From positions 8,498,501 to 8,562,500 of the forward strand of contig NW_027395283.1 in assembly GCF_027580225.2 (NCBI RefSeq): DNA of 64,000 nt, read 5' to 3'. The position numbers were made by a program, and so were the translations under genes. The notes beneath the pieces are model-generated. The model saw only the letters and a program-made list of their open reading frames with translations. It searched no databases and was not told the origin of the DNA. Below are positions 22,166 through 33,973 of the stretch, one piece after another. The DNA comes from Misgurnus anguillicaudatus (Eukaryota; Chordata; Actinopteri; Cypriniformes; Cobitidae). Every line of letters starts with the position of its first letter. The first letter of the stretch is position 1.

Positions 22166-22411
22166 GTATAAAGAAGAACGCGTTTATCATTAGGAGTATT
22201 GTTATTATTGGACATTGTAAGTGTATATAAATTTTGTCTGATTGTATATTGTTTGATTTGTTTTGTTTGATGTTGTATTGTGGTCGTGATTTTTGTATTA
22301 CTGTATTATTAATTTTTCAGGAGGGCGTTTATAAGCTTTTTGCTTCTGCCTACTCCTTTTGAGCAGAATAGCTACTGCTCAAATAATAAATAAATAAATA
22401 AAAAATAAAGT

Positions 22412-22616
22412 GAATTGTGTTAACAGACAGTGATTTCTGGAGGTGTTTCTGATCTCATGCAATAATTTTTAGGACTGAATCAGGTCTGTGTTTCATTCAG
22501 TGAGGACATCACAGACATCTAATATTGATTTTACTCCCTCACACACAGAGATTGTTTGAATATTTTGATGATTGTTAGTAGATCAGTGTCCTCTCTTCAT
22601 AATGTTTTAAAACACC
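22412..22616. other. Non-coding flank between LINE copy 1 and a MITE
   Basis: AT-rich sequence. It may be the original continuation of the NLR gene's downstream region. No exon is seen. Confidence 0.35.
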
Positions 22617-24555
22617 TGGGGTGCGTTCTCCGATAACGTTGTCTCTTAGCGTGCTAGGAAGACTCTTAAGTTAAACCTTAACTACAGGTATACCTTTCCT
22701 ACATGTGTTCTCCGAACTATACCTTAGGACACATGTGTCAAATACAAGGCCCGCGGGCCAAATGAGGCCCGTGGCACATTTTCATCTGGCCCGCGCAATG
22801 ATTTAAGTTTTTAATTAATCTTGGCCCGCTTCAATTCAGAATGCGCAGCATTGCACTACAATTCCCAGCAAGCACTGCGGACGCACTGCGCGTCAAACAT
22901 GTGATCTCCGCTTCTAGCACGAGACTCTAGTCCAGCAGCACACTGACAGGATTCCAGCATTACTGAAACGGTTACAGCAGCATCACTGTTCTTTTTTCCT
23001 TTTTTTTAAACCAAAAACGTGGTCAGTCAGCCAGAAACAGTCAGGGCGTTTATTTCAGGTGCGAGTTTGTATCTGCCAATGTTACTTAGTGTTATTTCAT
23101 TATGGCCCATTCGATCTTGAACATTTAGAAAAAATGAACAGTTGAACTTGACAAGCGGACATTTCAGGAAGAAAGGACGTCTTTTTCTGTCAAGTAAACA
23201 GATGAGTGGTATGTTTATCATTAATTGTCACAATGTGATGCACGCAGGTATAAATATGAAACTATAAATAGAACTACCAAAAAAGAAAATACTGATGAAT
23301 CAGTAAAGAAATTCATGTCGCCATATAACCTGCTTTGGATATTAGAAAACGCAAGGTAGGAACATATACCAATATTCAGGGAACACTGAATGTCAACAAT
23401 AATTTTAATCAAAAGATCTTTATTTATATATATAACAACTGATGTTTTATGTGTTTTTTTTTACTTATTTCTTATTTTATTTAACATGAATTTATTCAAG
23501 AATCACTAAATGAGATTAAAACTCTTTTCATATCACGTTCTGTAAAAATAGCGCTGTTTGTGGTACACAAACGGTTAACAGATCTTGTTCTCTGCGATGA
23601 GTCCCGCCTCTGTAACTCGCATCGCTAATAGGATTGGCTTTCCTTTTCTCAGTCCCGCCCCCCCAACCTACGTCGCTTTATGTAAGCTCAATTCGTTTGA
23701 AACAAAGCGCCAGTCTGACGCGATGTGAAGTGATTATGCATGCAGGCTACCGGTAAGTGAGTGAGGAAGAAAGCATTCTTATATTAACAGTTTTATGCAC
23801 ACAATACGGGACACATAATGATTCAGGGACAGTGTTTTCAGGGCAATCCCATATTAACCTGAGGAGTTGCAAACTAAGTTGTAACACTATAGTGCACACT
23901 GAGCTGTCTGCATGTAGTTTAACTAAAGAAAGCACAAACAATAAAATAAAGCAATAAAAAGAAAGCACCAAAAATAAAATAATTGCTAACTACAGTAGTA
24001 GTGATAAATAATACAATGTATTATATATCTTTCTGCTGGAGCAGATTGGGAGGAAATCTGATGGTGCAGTATTGTATTTGCCCAGTCAGAATCTTCACTG
24101 GCATCACAAAAAAGTACAAAATAAAATCTGCCTATTTAATATTTGTTGTTTTTGACATGTAACATTAATAAATATGACACCTAAGATTAAGATAATAACA
24201 TTATTTACATCCCCACCAATGTCAAAATCAAAATTTTGCCCTTGCTTTGCTAAATTACTGTACTCATTAATGTTCAAAATGTATATTTGAAAAGAAAAGT
24301 TAATGGTTTTATTTATTACTCTGTTCATGTTCATTTAAAGAGGACTTATTCAATTAAGTAAATTCAGTTCTTTACTTATGAGCAGTTTGTGGCCTAGTTG
24401 TATTTTAGTTTGTATGGGTAATGTCAGCATAATAATGTTTGGCCCTCATAAGGGGACATTTTTTCCGATCCGGCCCTCAGCTTAAATGAATTTGACACCC
24501 CTGCCTTAGGATGTTGCTTAAGGTAAACCTTCTTAAGTTTAACCTTAGCGGGTGC
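22617..24555. repeat. Degenerate MITE (copy B) interrupted by hAT copy 2
   Basis: Left part GGGGTGCGTTCTCCGATAAC...CCTTAGGA and right part CCTTAGGATGTTGCTTAAGG form one element split by the hAT at 22730. It shares GCGTTCTCCGA and CTTAAG-rich motifs with the repeats at 39670 and 6548. Confidence 0.45.
22730..24503. mobile_element. hAT transposon, copy 2 (1774 bp), non-autonomous
   Basis: It has the same ends as copy 1 (CACATGTGTCAAATAC... and ...TTTGACACCCCTG). A perfect 8-bp target duplication CCTTAGGA is at 22722-22729 and 24504-24511. It differs from copy 1 at only about six positions by eye. No transposase frame is present. Confidence 0.95.
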
Positions 24556-25580
24556 TGTCCATGGTGGAGGTGCTGAATAGGTTGATATCGATTGCTCGAC
24601 AATCAATTATTCACTTCATGTAATAGGTTTCGCTGCGTTATGAGATAGCGGTGTTCTTTATTAAATAAACATTTTAGAAATAGTTCAAGTTCAATTTATT
24701 AGGAATATCTGGTAAAAAATATTTCAAATTGCAAACAACTAAATTCAACCTTCTATATTTTATATCAAACCCGTGCAAAACCCGCAACTTTATTTCCAAA
24801 CGTATCATGTTTAAACTGCTCCAATTCATCCACTATGCCTTGAAAGGATCATTTATATTAGGGGTTTCCAATAAGTGCGTTGCACAGGGGAATAAAGTGG
24901 GTTGTGCAAGTACTTGGCTGTGCATTACACTTAAAATATATAAAAACAAACTGCTGTTGTTCATTAGTTCACGCGTTTATTGTGCTTGGACACTGTATGC
25001 ACAAGCAGCGCATTAACAATGCGGATAAAGCTTAATGGACGCATTTCTGGAGCCTGTCTGTCTAAATATAACATATCAAATATTATATAATAGCCGTTGC
25101 AATATATAGTATGATTGCTTTGGATTTTAGCTTTGATTAGTTTTAATGTGGAAATTTTGTTGACCTTAGACTATACAAGCAGTAATCAAGTGCACAGTTT
25201 ATTTTAAATGTTTATAAAGAATATGGCATGCAGTTGCCTCAAAGTTATAAAACATTAAAAAACTTTGATGCAAAGTCGAATTAACATTAATAATCATAAT
25301 TATTTTTTGTAATTTTACCCGATTTATTTATGCAGCTAAAATACTAGCCGTTAGACTAAGATTTAACGGATATGAAATGCACAAATGAAATAGTAGGATT
25401 CGCTGTATAGCTGCCAGTTTCACCAACTCCATCACCCAAAATATATTTTTTAAATAGTTTCTTAATCCTGTAGCATTTAATAGTTCGCAGTTGATGTCCC
25501 TTTGGAAAACATAATTAAAAATCTAACAACCATCAATGTAATGATGTCTAATTATGTTCGGTTGAGACGACGTGCTGAGT
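24556..25580. other. Non-coding stretch, nothing recognised
   Basis: AT-rich DNA with scattered short open frames. I see no exon with matching splice sites, no terminal repeats and no RNA gene. Confidence 0.4.
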
Positions 25581-25644
25581 GTGTGCTCTAATCAACTAGG
25601 AGAACTGTTGAAGTTTCTGTGTTTGGCGTTGAGAAAACGATGCC

Positions 25645-26346
25645 ATGCCTCCTAAAAGGTATCCAGCACAGGCGGAGGAGGTCGACGATATAAAGCGATC
25701 ACTCGACATGTTGACGGAGGAGGTTTCTGTTGTAAGACAACAACAGAAAACCATCATGAGCTTGGTGGAGGAAGTTAAAGCTCTGAGGCTTCAAAACATT
25801 GAGAAAGACAAGCGGATTATATCGCTGGAAAATCGGGTGGCCGATCTGGAACAATATACTAGAATGAATGATATCATACTCACCGGGTTGGTGGTTAAAC
25901 CACGCTCTTATGCCCATGCGGTGGCGACACTGAATGAAGGGGAGACGAACGAGAAAGACGCTACATCGGTGGAGAAACAAGTGACGGCGTTTCTACACTC
26001 AACGGGGATTGAGTTGGACAGGAACAACATTGAAGCTTGTCATACTCTCCCACGGAGAAACAAGACTGACAAACCAGCCATAATAATTCGTTTTACAAAC
26101 AGGAAGCATAAGATTGATCTGTTGAAACAAGGAAGACGACTGAAGGGCACGAATGTATATCTGAACGAACATTTAACCAAAAAAAAACGCTGACATTGCC
26201 AGAATGGCTAGACTCCTTAGAAAGCAGAAAAAAATACAATCCACATGGACAGCCAACTGCAAAGTATTTATTAAGACGAATGGATCACCAGAGCAAGCCA
26301 AAGTGCTAGTTGTTAGGGATCTGGAGGAGCTGGAGAAATATCAGTA
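25645..26346 (+). pseudogene. LINE ORF1 (copy 2), one-base frameshift in an A run
   Basis: It starts MPPKRYPAQAEEVDD. A coiled coil covers about residues 12-75 and is followed by an RRM-like domain: LEQYTRMNDIILTGLV, IEACHTLPRRNKTDKPAIIIRFTN. The frame breaks at nine A residues (26179-26187). The downstream frame continues ADIARMARLLRKQKK and ends LVVRDLEELEKYQ-stop at 26346. The C-terminal extension is typical of this ORF1 type, so one A has probably been gained. Confidence 0.8.
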
Positions 26347-26725
26347 AGGAAAACGAGTAAGGTAATGCAAGAAACCCAGTAGTAACGAAATAAGACAAAT
26401 ATGACTAAAAAATCTATGTCAGTGGCTGGAAATAAGTTATGTAATGCGGAATTAGAAAATTTTGTATATACTGAGTATAAAATGCAAGACATGGAAAATC
26501 ATATTGATCCAGAAAATAATTTGCTTATTAATATTAATAACAGTTGTAGTAGCTATTATACAGATGAACAATTCAATATAAAATTCCAACTACTGCAAGA
26601 TATTTCAATAATCCACTTGAATAGTAGAAGTTTATATGCCAATTTTCAAAGCATTAAAGATTACTTAACACAATTAAAGAATTTATTCAGTATCATAGCA
26701 ATATCAGAGACCTGGATTAATGATG

Positions 26726-27356
26726 GTAAATGGTAAATGGACTGCATTTATATAGCGCTTTTAACAGACCTATGGCCATCCAAAGCGCTTTACAATTAGC
26801 CTCACATTCACCCATTCACACACCGACAACACATCCTCATCCCATGGCGTCAATATTTGACGACACTTGACCATGCGTCAATATGTTACGCGGAGGGTTT
26901 TGACGAACTGGGGACTTCAATACTATTACGTCCGTTGCATTCTCTTTCCTATTTTCTTACCATTTTCGCGTCGGTTTTACCATTTTCGCGTCGGTTTCGG
27001 GTTAGATTTACATAATGACATCCCTACCTAACCCTAACCCCAATGCCAGGTGACAACTGTTTAATTTCACGTACCTAATATTATTGAAGCCCCCAGTTCG
27101 TCAAAAATGACGCAAAAGGTATACCCTCCGCGTAACATATTGACGCATGGTCAAGTGTCGTCAAATATTGACGCCATGGGATGAGGATGGCGGTGTCAGC
27201 CATGCAAGGCGCCAGCCAGCTCATCGGGAGCAGGTGGGGTTAGGTGTCTTGCTCAAGGACACCTCGACACTTGGTCCGGTAGAGCCGGGGATTGAACCAC
27301 CAACCTTCCGGTTTGTAGACAACCTACATGAACCACTAGCCCACTGTCGCCCCTGA
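26726..27356 (-). mobile_element. tRNA-derived SINE (V-SINE/HAmo-like) with nested foldback
   Basis: On the minus strand the head near 27355 has a tRNA-like A box (GGGCTAGTGGTTCA) and B box (GGTGGTTCAATCCC). A conserved middle follows (CCTTGAGCAAGACACCTAACCCC), then a tail TGTAAAGCGCTTTGGATGG...AAAGCGCTATATAAATGCAG, ending with ATTTACC repeats. Target duplication TAATGATG is at 26718-26725 and 27357-27364, in LINE ORF2. A foldback element at 26833-27188 interrupts the body. Head, middle and tail fit vertebrate V-SINEs, known in cyprinids. Confidence 0.85.
26833..27188. mobile_element. Foldback element with 66-bp perfect terminal inverted repeats
   Basis: The left arm starts ATCCTCATCCCATGGCGTCA at 26833; the right arm is its exact reverse complement ending at 27188. 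Both cover roughly 66 bases including GACCATGCGTCAATATG. The centre has TACCATTTTCGCGTCGG twice and a CTAACCCTAACCCC run. It lies inside the SINE. It is non-coding. Confidence 0.88.
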
Positions 27357-28286
27357 TAATGATGATAAAGGGGTGGATTTTGAGATCGATGACTATGAGC
27401 TGAATTATAGAAATAGAGTGAATAGAAATGGAGGAGGTGTGGCAATATATGTGCATAACAGTCTGAAGTATAAGGTGGTGGAGGGTATGACAATAGCCGT
27501 TGATGATTTGTTGGAATGTATTACAGTAGAAATATGCATGGAAAAGTTAAAGAACATTGTTGTGAGTTGTATATACAGAACTCCTGGATCAAACATTGAA
27601 ATATTTAATGATTGGATCGAAAAACTATTCACAAAAACACTCCAAAAGACTATGTTTATATGTGGAGACTTAAATATAGATTTACTAAATCCAAAACAGC
27701 ATAAATTAACAGATGATTTTATTAATATAATGTATAGCATGGGGTTGTATCCAACAGTTAGTAGACCCAGTAGAATCACATCTTATAGTGCTACATTAAT
27801 TGATAATATATTTACAAATATTATGGATAACAATATAGAGAGTGGACTATTATATAATGACATTAGTGATCATCTACCTGTTTTTATTGTTTATCACTGT
27901 AAGTATAGGAAATCCAATGACAGTAGTTATATCACTTCATCAGGGGCGGACTGGCCATCGGGAATTTCGGGAGCAATCCCGAACGGCCGGTCCATTTCAG
28001 GCCGAACCGGCCGGAGGTCAAAATTTTTTTTTTTTTTACGTTGCGCTACTGTACCTGCCTGACCGGCCGCTCAGCTACAGCGGAACGCTGTCTGTGTGTT
28101 TGTGTGTGTGTTGTGTTTCAGGCCGGGCCAAACCAATACTTCCAATCTTGAGGGGGGATAAGAGCGGCCCCTCCCAACTTAGACTGATCCTCGTTTTTCC
28201 TGACATCCGATTGGCTCAAAGGCGCCGATCAAAAGAGTTTACTTTTGGTCAAGTTTGGTTTTGTGTGTGAATTTTATATAGACAGA

Positions 28287-28475
28287 TGGTAAAAATTGCG
28301 AAAACAAGTAAAGAAGAGAAAGGAATGAGTGGGGCCGAAAAGTTAAAATGTTGGCACAAGAGGCAGCTAAATGCGCCAAATTAACAGACCATTTTCGCAG
28401 TCAAAAGGGTGCTTTGGCTGGAGATGCAGATGAGGAAGGACCAGCAGCATGGACAGGGCAGGTGCGCGATTAGTT
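28287..28475 (+). pseudogene. Remnant of hAT transposase N-terminus
   Basis: The frame starts MVKIAKTSKEEKGMSGAEK. After a frameshift it reads LAQEAAKCAKLTDHF and EEGPAAWTGQ, ending near a possible donor (CAG|GTGCGC). The SGAEK...K pattern resembles the basic N-terminus of fish hAT/zinc-finger-MYM-like proteins. No zinc finger or catalytic region follows. Confidence 0.4.
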
Positions 28476-28531
28476 ATGCATTTATTATACACTAAAATCA
28501 TTTATATTTGCATTTATATATAGGCATATAT

Positions 28532-29867
28532 CAGTGGCGAACCGTGGGTACTTCAGCTGGGCCTTCAAAATATGCAATGAAGTGCAAATGCCTCTCCATC
28601 CATAATACTAGGCTATTCGTATTTCGTTAAATCATACAGTGAACGTGTAAAAATTCTGAGCACGCACAGTTAAATTACAGAATGGGCATTGTCTGCCTTT
28701 AAATGCAGTTTTAAAGTTTAAAATTACTTTAATCTAACTGATAAACACAAATACAGACTCTGCTGCTCTGTAATGACAGGGGCTCTGTAAATTTGCATTT
28801 AACAAGCTTAAATTATGTTCTTTAATTTATTTTTTATTTTTTGGAAATATATATTTAGCTTTAGGATACCTTGTTAGTCTTTTTCATAAGGGGAAATATA
28901 GCACCCTGCGTTCTCAGTGCACCTCCTTGTGGCTTATAACTGTTGTTATAAGATATCCAGGGCTCGCAAAATCTCTAGCCCGAGCCCCGAGGGCTACCAA
29001 AATGTATCTCCGCCCTGCCCATCGGGTATAGCGGGGAAAAAAATATTTGAATGTTTTCGCATTCTCTCAGATTTAGTTAGGAAATTATATTGTATGTAAT
29101 TCGGCGTTGTATGTCAGTCATTACTATCCTCACGTAACAAGTGAAACTGTCAGGAAGTAAAAGTATAATTGAACCCATTATTTTTCTCGTGTTCGCGTCA
29201 TATGCAGGCAGCAGGCTCCTCTGCACGCGCTTCTCCCGGCTGTGCTCTTCACGAGTACGCGCTTAAGTTATTTCGTTTTTACCTCAGCCCTATCAAGCTA
29301 ACCACAACGTCAATCACGTTTTCCGCCATTTACCTCAACCACTCTCACCGCAGAGATTCGGGGCACTAGACTGTATTAATATTAACGGTCTATGATCTTC
29401 GTCTTTGGTGTTCAACGGCTGCTCGCATCCAGTTTGTTGCATGCTTAGGACTTCATGAAGGCTTACAATGTTTTGTTTTTTACCCGCCCCCTTGAAATCA
29501 AAACGTGATTGGTCGATTTGCCCGTCACTCTCCACACCAAAACACAAACCTTGGCCTTCCCTGGGATTCATGAAGTCCTAACCAATGAAAGAGCCAGATA
29601 ACCGGGCCTTAATAGAGACAGACGATTCTGATTGGATTAGATGTTTTCATGACATGAACCTGACAGTAAGCTTAACGTTAGAACATAGATGAGAGAAAAT
29701 ATATTACATGTATTGTATTAAATTGAATTAAATAAAAATTTTAAAATGTAAAAACATTTTTTATTGAATACTATATTATTTATTTGTATTATTATTATAA
29801 AAAATCTTTTTATTATTTTTTTTAGGCCTTCTCTGAAGGCGTAGAAGGCCCTGAAGGTTCCCCACTG
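28532..29867. mobile_element. hAT transposon (1336 bp), non-autonomous
   Basis: Ends are CAGTGGCGAACCGTGG and CCTTCAGG-type reverse (...GGTTCCCCACTG). The 8-bp target duplication GCATATAT is perfect at 28524-28531 and 29868-29875. No long ORF. It is nested in the 9-kb hAT. Confidence 0.92.
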
Positions 29868-29877
29868 GCATATATAA

Positions 29878-30008
29878 GGGATAGAGCGAAGCGGTTGTTA
29901 TAGCGAATACAAGCCCGACAGGCTTATCAGGACCCCACGCAAAGCGAGCTTGAATCAGCCTGACTGGGTTGTATTCGCTATAAGAACCGCCTCGCTCTAC
30001 ATTATCCC
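29878..30008. mobile_element. Hairpin MITE, 131 bp
   Basis: The left half GGGATAGAGCGAAGCGG...TATAGCGAATACAA is mirrored by TTGTATTCGCTATAAG...ATTATCCC. Arms are about 48 bp with a few mismatches. It begins only two bases after the target duplication of the preceding hAT. Confidence 0.75.
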
Positions 30009-31954
30009 GCTTATTACATTGCTACCTACCAAATAAATCAATTATTTGAAACAAAATATGTATTTTAAAGACAACTAGCGCAGCTCTGAAAAGGGGCTTA
30101 GCTACATAATGTCTATAGACCCTTTTACAGCCCACTTGATCAAATAGCCTGCGCGTGCATTTTGGCAACAGAAGTGGTGTTGTTCTAACGTGTTAGCAAC
30201 TCAGAAAAAGTTTATCAAAACGGTTTCCCAGCATCAAAATTAGGGATCGACCGATATGGATTTTTTTGTGCCGATGCCGATACCGATTTTTTCCCATCAG
30301 CTTTAGCCGATGACCGATACAGGCTGCCGATTTTCTTTAGCCGATATTTGGAGCCGATACAGCTTTTTCTCATTCAGTTTATATCATAAAAATGACACAA
30401 TGATAAAACCAAATGTTACAGCTCTTAATTTAAAAAAGGAACATTTATTGAACTATATTTAACAAATAGTAAAAACAGGTGAGGTAGAACAAGTAAGAAA
30501 ATTCAGTGCTGCTTAAAAACATAAATAAAATAATAATTACACCATTGCACACAGTAGCAGCAACCAAGCAGCATAACACAGGGAACACTTTACTTTATCC
30601 ATGAAAGTAACCAACTATTTACAACCTATTTAATGCTTAGGTCTAAGTTTTAGTGCACTTAACTTAATCTCTTGTAGAGCAAATGTCTTTAATAAGAAGA
30701 CAAGGAAAATGTAAACAGCAATACTGATCAAAAAACAACTTAAAAGAATTCTGAATAACATGCCAATTGCCCCACTTCTGTACCTCACACACCCTCTTGC
30801 CCTATAATAAATGCGAGGGATAGTTAGTTTGCCTCAGCTCGCTTAAAACGCATAAAACTAAACAAATACATGAGGATTTGTGTACGGACTTCGGTCAGAT
30901 AGTAGAGCGCGTGCACGTGGGAGAGGTGCAGTGAGACATGGATGAGAGAGTGCATGTATCTTTGCGCTCCCAGTGAACAGAAATGTTGACAAAACTTACA
31001 AAAAAACACTTCTCCGGTCACATAAAAGTAATGTGGGAACTGTTTGGAACTAAGTGCTTTGGGTCGAATTTCTTATTTTTTTTCGCTTACGAAAATTCCG
31101 CGAAACTCCGTGTTAACAACCATAAACGTATGCAACCATGAACTGCGCTCTCCACAATGACGAGAAACTATCAGCAATGGATATTCATTTTTAGCCTATT
31201 ACTTCTACATATATTTACGGAGATGAAAATTAAAAACCCAGCATGTCCAGCTATGATCAGCTGTTCGGCTGATCACATGACCTGCGTTCGCTTGCGGCAT
31301 TATGAGCACGCGTCGCGTCCAAACATCAGACTGGTGGTCGCTGAATAAAACTCCTATAAATACCACGAAATCACGCAATAGTGTCTGTCTGCGGAGTGCA
31401 AGAGAGGGGCGTGCCGTTAAGCGGCGTAACTTTTAGCAGGGGGCGGAAATTAAAGTTGTCCAAGTCACACAGAATCCCGCGAGATGTCCGACTTCCGCTA
31501 AACTGACACGGCACATCCGATAGCTAGTTTAATAGTAAGGCGATTGTTTATAGCTCTCTTTTAACTTTAGCGTAATGACAAATAACGTTACTGCCGTAAA
31601 TGTTTTAAATTGAGGGCACGGAGGAAGCTTCATAAGACGCTCGGATGGTCTTATATTGTCTCATCCATCGTCATTGTTAACGTGGGTAGACAATATGGCC
31701 ACATACGGCATATATGGACATATTTACCAACGTAAAATTATTAAAGTACCGAGGCATACCAATATTTAAATCGTGAACTGTTACACAGTGAGGGTGATTT
31801 TGTCTTTTTTTTAAGTAAATGTGCACCTCAGGCAGTTTAATATGTATTAAACCAAGATGAAATTCATTTGCAAACTTGCAGACTTAATTCTTTTTAAGTT
31901 TTAAGAGGAATCTACAGTGCTCACGTGGTTTTATAAGAAATGGCTAACAGATAA

Positions 31955-32580
31955 CATCTGGGGATATTGTAAAGGTTTATAAAAATAACCATTCACAACA
32001 GGTAACATTGTAAAGGTGTATAAAAATAACTATTCACAACAGGTAACATCTGGTGACATTGTAACGGTTTATAAAAATAACTTTTCACAACAGGTAACAT
32101 CTGGTGACATTGTAAAGGTTTATAAAAATAACTATGCACAACATGTAACAACAGGTAACATTGTAAAGGTTTATAAAAATAACCATTCACAACAGGTAAC
32201 ATTGTAAAGGTGTATAAAAATAACTATTCACAACAGGTAACATCTGGTGACATTGTAACGGTTTATAAAAATAACTTTTCACAACAGGTAACATCTGGTG
32301 ACATTGTAAAGGTTTATAAAAATAACTATGCACAACATGTAACAACTGGTGACATTGTAAAGGTTTATAAAAATAACTATGCACAACATGTAACATCTGG
32401 TGACATTGTAAAGGTTTATAAAAATAACTATCCACAACATGTAACAACTGGTGAGATTGTAAAGGTTTATAAAATAATTATTCACAACAGGTAACATCTG
32501 GTGACATTGTAAAGGTTTATAAAAATAACTATCCACAACATGTAACATCTGGTGACATTGTAAAGGTTTATAAAAATATC
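31955..32580. repeat. Minisatellite, 51-bp unit, about 12 copies, with 194-bp higher-order repeat
   Basis: The unit is close to TGGTGACATTGTAAAGGTTT ATAAAAATAACTATTCACAA CAGGTAACATC. Anchors fall 51 bp apart (for example 32052, 32103, 32154). Two units are shortened by 10 bp, and the block around 32011-32204 is repeated 194 bp downstream. Because 51 is divisible by three, both strands stay open for short stretches; these are not genes. Confidence 0.9.
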
Positions 32581-32834
32581 ATTTCAGCAAGATCACCCTG
32601 CAATAAATTATAACACAGCATTATGAGAGGCATCAGGAGCTGATCTCAAGTGTATAGCTGGAAGCTGTTCATGTATGTAAAGTATTGGTAAAGTGCACAT
32701 GAATGCATTTTATAATAATAATGCATCCAATGTCAACCCTGTGTAGAGCTGAGAAAGTGGTTGTTTCTCAGCAGCAGTAATGTCCAATGGTGCCAGCTCA
32801 ACACATTGGTGCAGTTTCCCAGGCAGGGCTTAGT

Positions 32835-33565
32835 CAGGGGTGCCCAAACTCAGTCCTGGAGGGCCGGTGTCCTGCAGAGTTTAGCTCTAACTTGCATCAG
32901 AGCACCTGCCAGTAAAGGGCGATTTATAGTCGTGCGTAGGTCCTACGGCGTAGCAGCGACGGCGTAGGTTCCGCGTCGGTTTTCATTTATACTTGTGCGT
33001 CGCCGTCCGCGTCGACGTGCAAACACACGCGAAACCGCTGGTTGGCAGTAATCACGCGTGTAACCACAGTAGCAGCAGAAGTCGTCACAGAAGAAGAAGC
33101 TAAGCAAGTAAACCCACAAACGAAGAAGAAATAGCAACTTGTTGTGTATAATTTGAGAAGAACAGCAATGATGGAAGTAAATAAACAGCGACTTATGTTT
33201 CAGTTTGAGTTAAATCACTCCTCAACTTGGCTCGTCTTTGTTTTCACCGTCTCAAACGGAAATACCTATGACGCAGTTTTTTTACCTGACGGGAGGGGTT
33301 CTGGTGGACCAATCACAGCGCTTACGGTCCGCGTAGAGCCGACGCGCTGTTAGAAAATTTGTGAGGTGCGCGTCAGGCTACGCAGACTCAGAGCTACGCA
33401 CAGGCTACGGATAGCCTACGCCGTAGCTACGCCGTAGGACCTACGCACGACTATAAATCGCACTTAAGTTTCTAGTATGCTTAGTAAGACCTTAATTGGC
33501 TGCTTCAGGTGTGTTTGATTAGGGTTAGAGCTAAACTTTGCAGGACACAGTTTGGAAACCCTTTG
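32835..33565. mobile_element. MITE (CAGGGGTGCCCAAACT type) split by a Harbinger-like MITE
   Basis: The left end CAGGGGTGCCCAAACTC with GTGTCCTGCAGAGTTTAGC is matched by the inverted right end GCTAAACTTTGCAGGACACAG with TTTGGAAACCC. The interior is interrupted at 32916-33464. Confidence 0.75.
32916..33464. mobile_element. PIF/Harbinger-like MITE, 549 bp, TAA target duplication
   Basis: Terminal repeats AGGGCGATTTATAGTCGTGC and GCACGACTATAAATCGCACT continue for about 37 bp with GTAGGTCCTACGGCGTAGC. TAA flanks at 32913-32915 and 33465-33467, the 3-bp TWA duplication typical of PIF/Harbinger elements. CpG-rich; no transposase. Confidence 0.85.
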
Positions 33566-33571
33566 TTTAGA

Positions 33572-33766
33572 TCAGGGGTGACCAACCCTGTTCCTGGAGA
33601 TCTACCCTCCTGCATATTTTAGTTCTAACCCAGCTTTAAACACACCTGACTATAATTTTAAGGTTGCCCTGAAATGCTTGATTGGCAGGTTCAGGTGTGT
33701 TTGATTGGGGTTGGAGCTGAACTCTGCAGGACAGTAGATCTCAAGACACAGGTTTGGTCACCAATG
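33572..33766. mobile_element. Short MITE related to the CAGGGGTG family
   Basis: It starts CAGGGGTGACCAACCCTG and ends inverted near TTTGGTCACCA. The interior has AACACACCTGAC and CAGGTGTGTTTGATT, which are inverted to each other. It lies just downstream of the split MITE. Confidence 0.6.
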
Positions 33767-33775
33767 GTTTAGATT

Positions 33776-33973
33776 AAACCAGGACTGGGCACTTATATTA
33801 GGACATTTTAGTTTTTACAAACCTTACAAAACAAGACTGGTGTGCATCTTGAAACAAAACAATGGCAATGATATATGTTGAGATGTGTCAGTACAAGGTG
33901 TTTTCTTAATTACAGTAGCTCAAACATGCATTTTAGCCCGGGAACAGTATAAGCCCTGTCTGGAAAACCGCCA
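33776..33973. mobile_element. MITE with GGCGGTTTTCC ends (copy 2, diverged, one end lost)
   Basis: It is collinear, in reverse orientation, with the MITE at 4238-4476: CCAGGACTGG, GTGTGCATCTTGAAACAAAAC, GAGATGTGTCAGTACAAG and the terminal CCCTGTCTGGAAAACCGCC. The other terminus is missing. Confidence 0.7.

Larger units (their letters stand above)
10450..22400 (+). mobile_element. Jockey/CR1-like LINE (copy 1), broken up by nested insertions
   Basis: ORF1 is at 10526-11215 and degraded ORF2 pieces at about 11220-13157. The 3' end of ORF2 resumes at 21903-22160 (YKARHKLL..., TGGYALRDEMNF in one frame) after an 8.7-kb insertion. The tail near 22380-22410 is (AAATA)n-like. The C-terminal sequence is colinear with the LINE at 25.6-39.5 kb, which shows the two halves belong together. 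Relative to that copy, this one lacks the N-terminal endonuclease and a further stretch just before the insertion. Confidence 0.8.

Noticed and set aside
27147..27356. Short coding frame and possible tRNA gene in the SINE
   Set aside because: The A and B boxes belong to a SINE head; the cloverleaf is not complete and the element has a target duplication.
31993..32548. Repetitive open frames on both strands (YKNNYSQQVTSGDIV and LQCHQMLPVV types)
   Set aside because: They are translations of the 51-bp minisatellite; the frame stays open only because the unit is a multiple of three.
31955..32580. Possible CRISPR-like array
   Set aside because: Units are contiguous tandem repeats without unique spacers, in vertebrate DNA.
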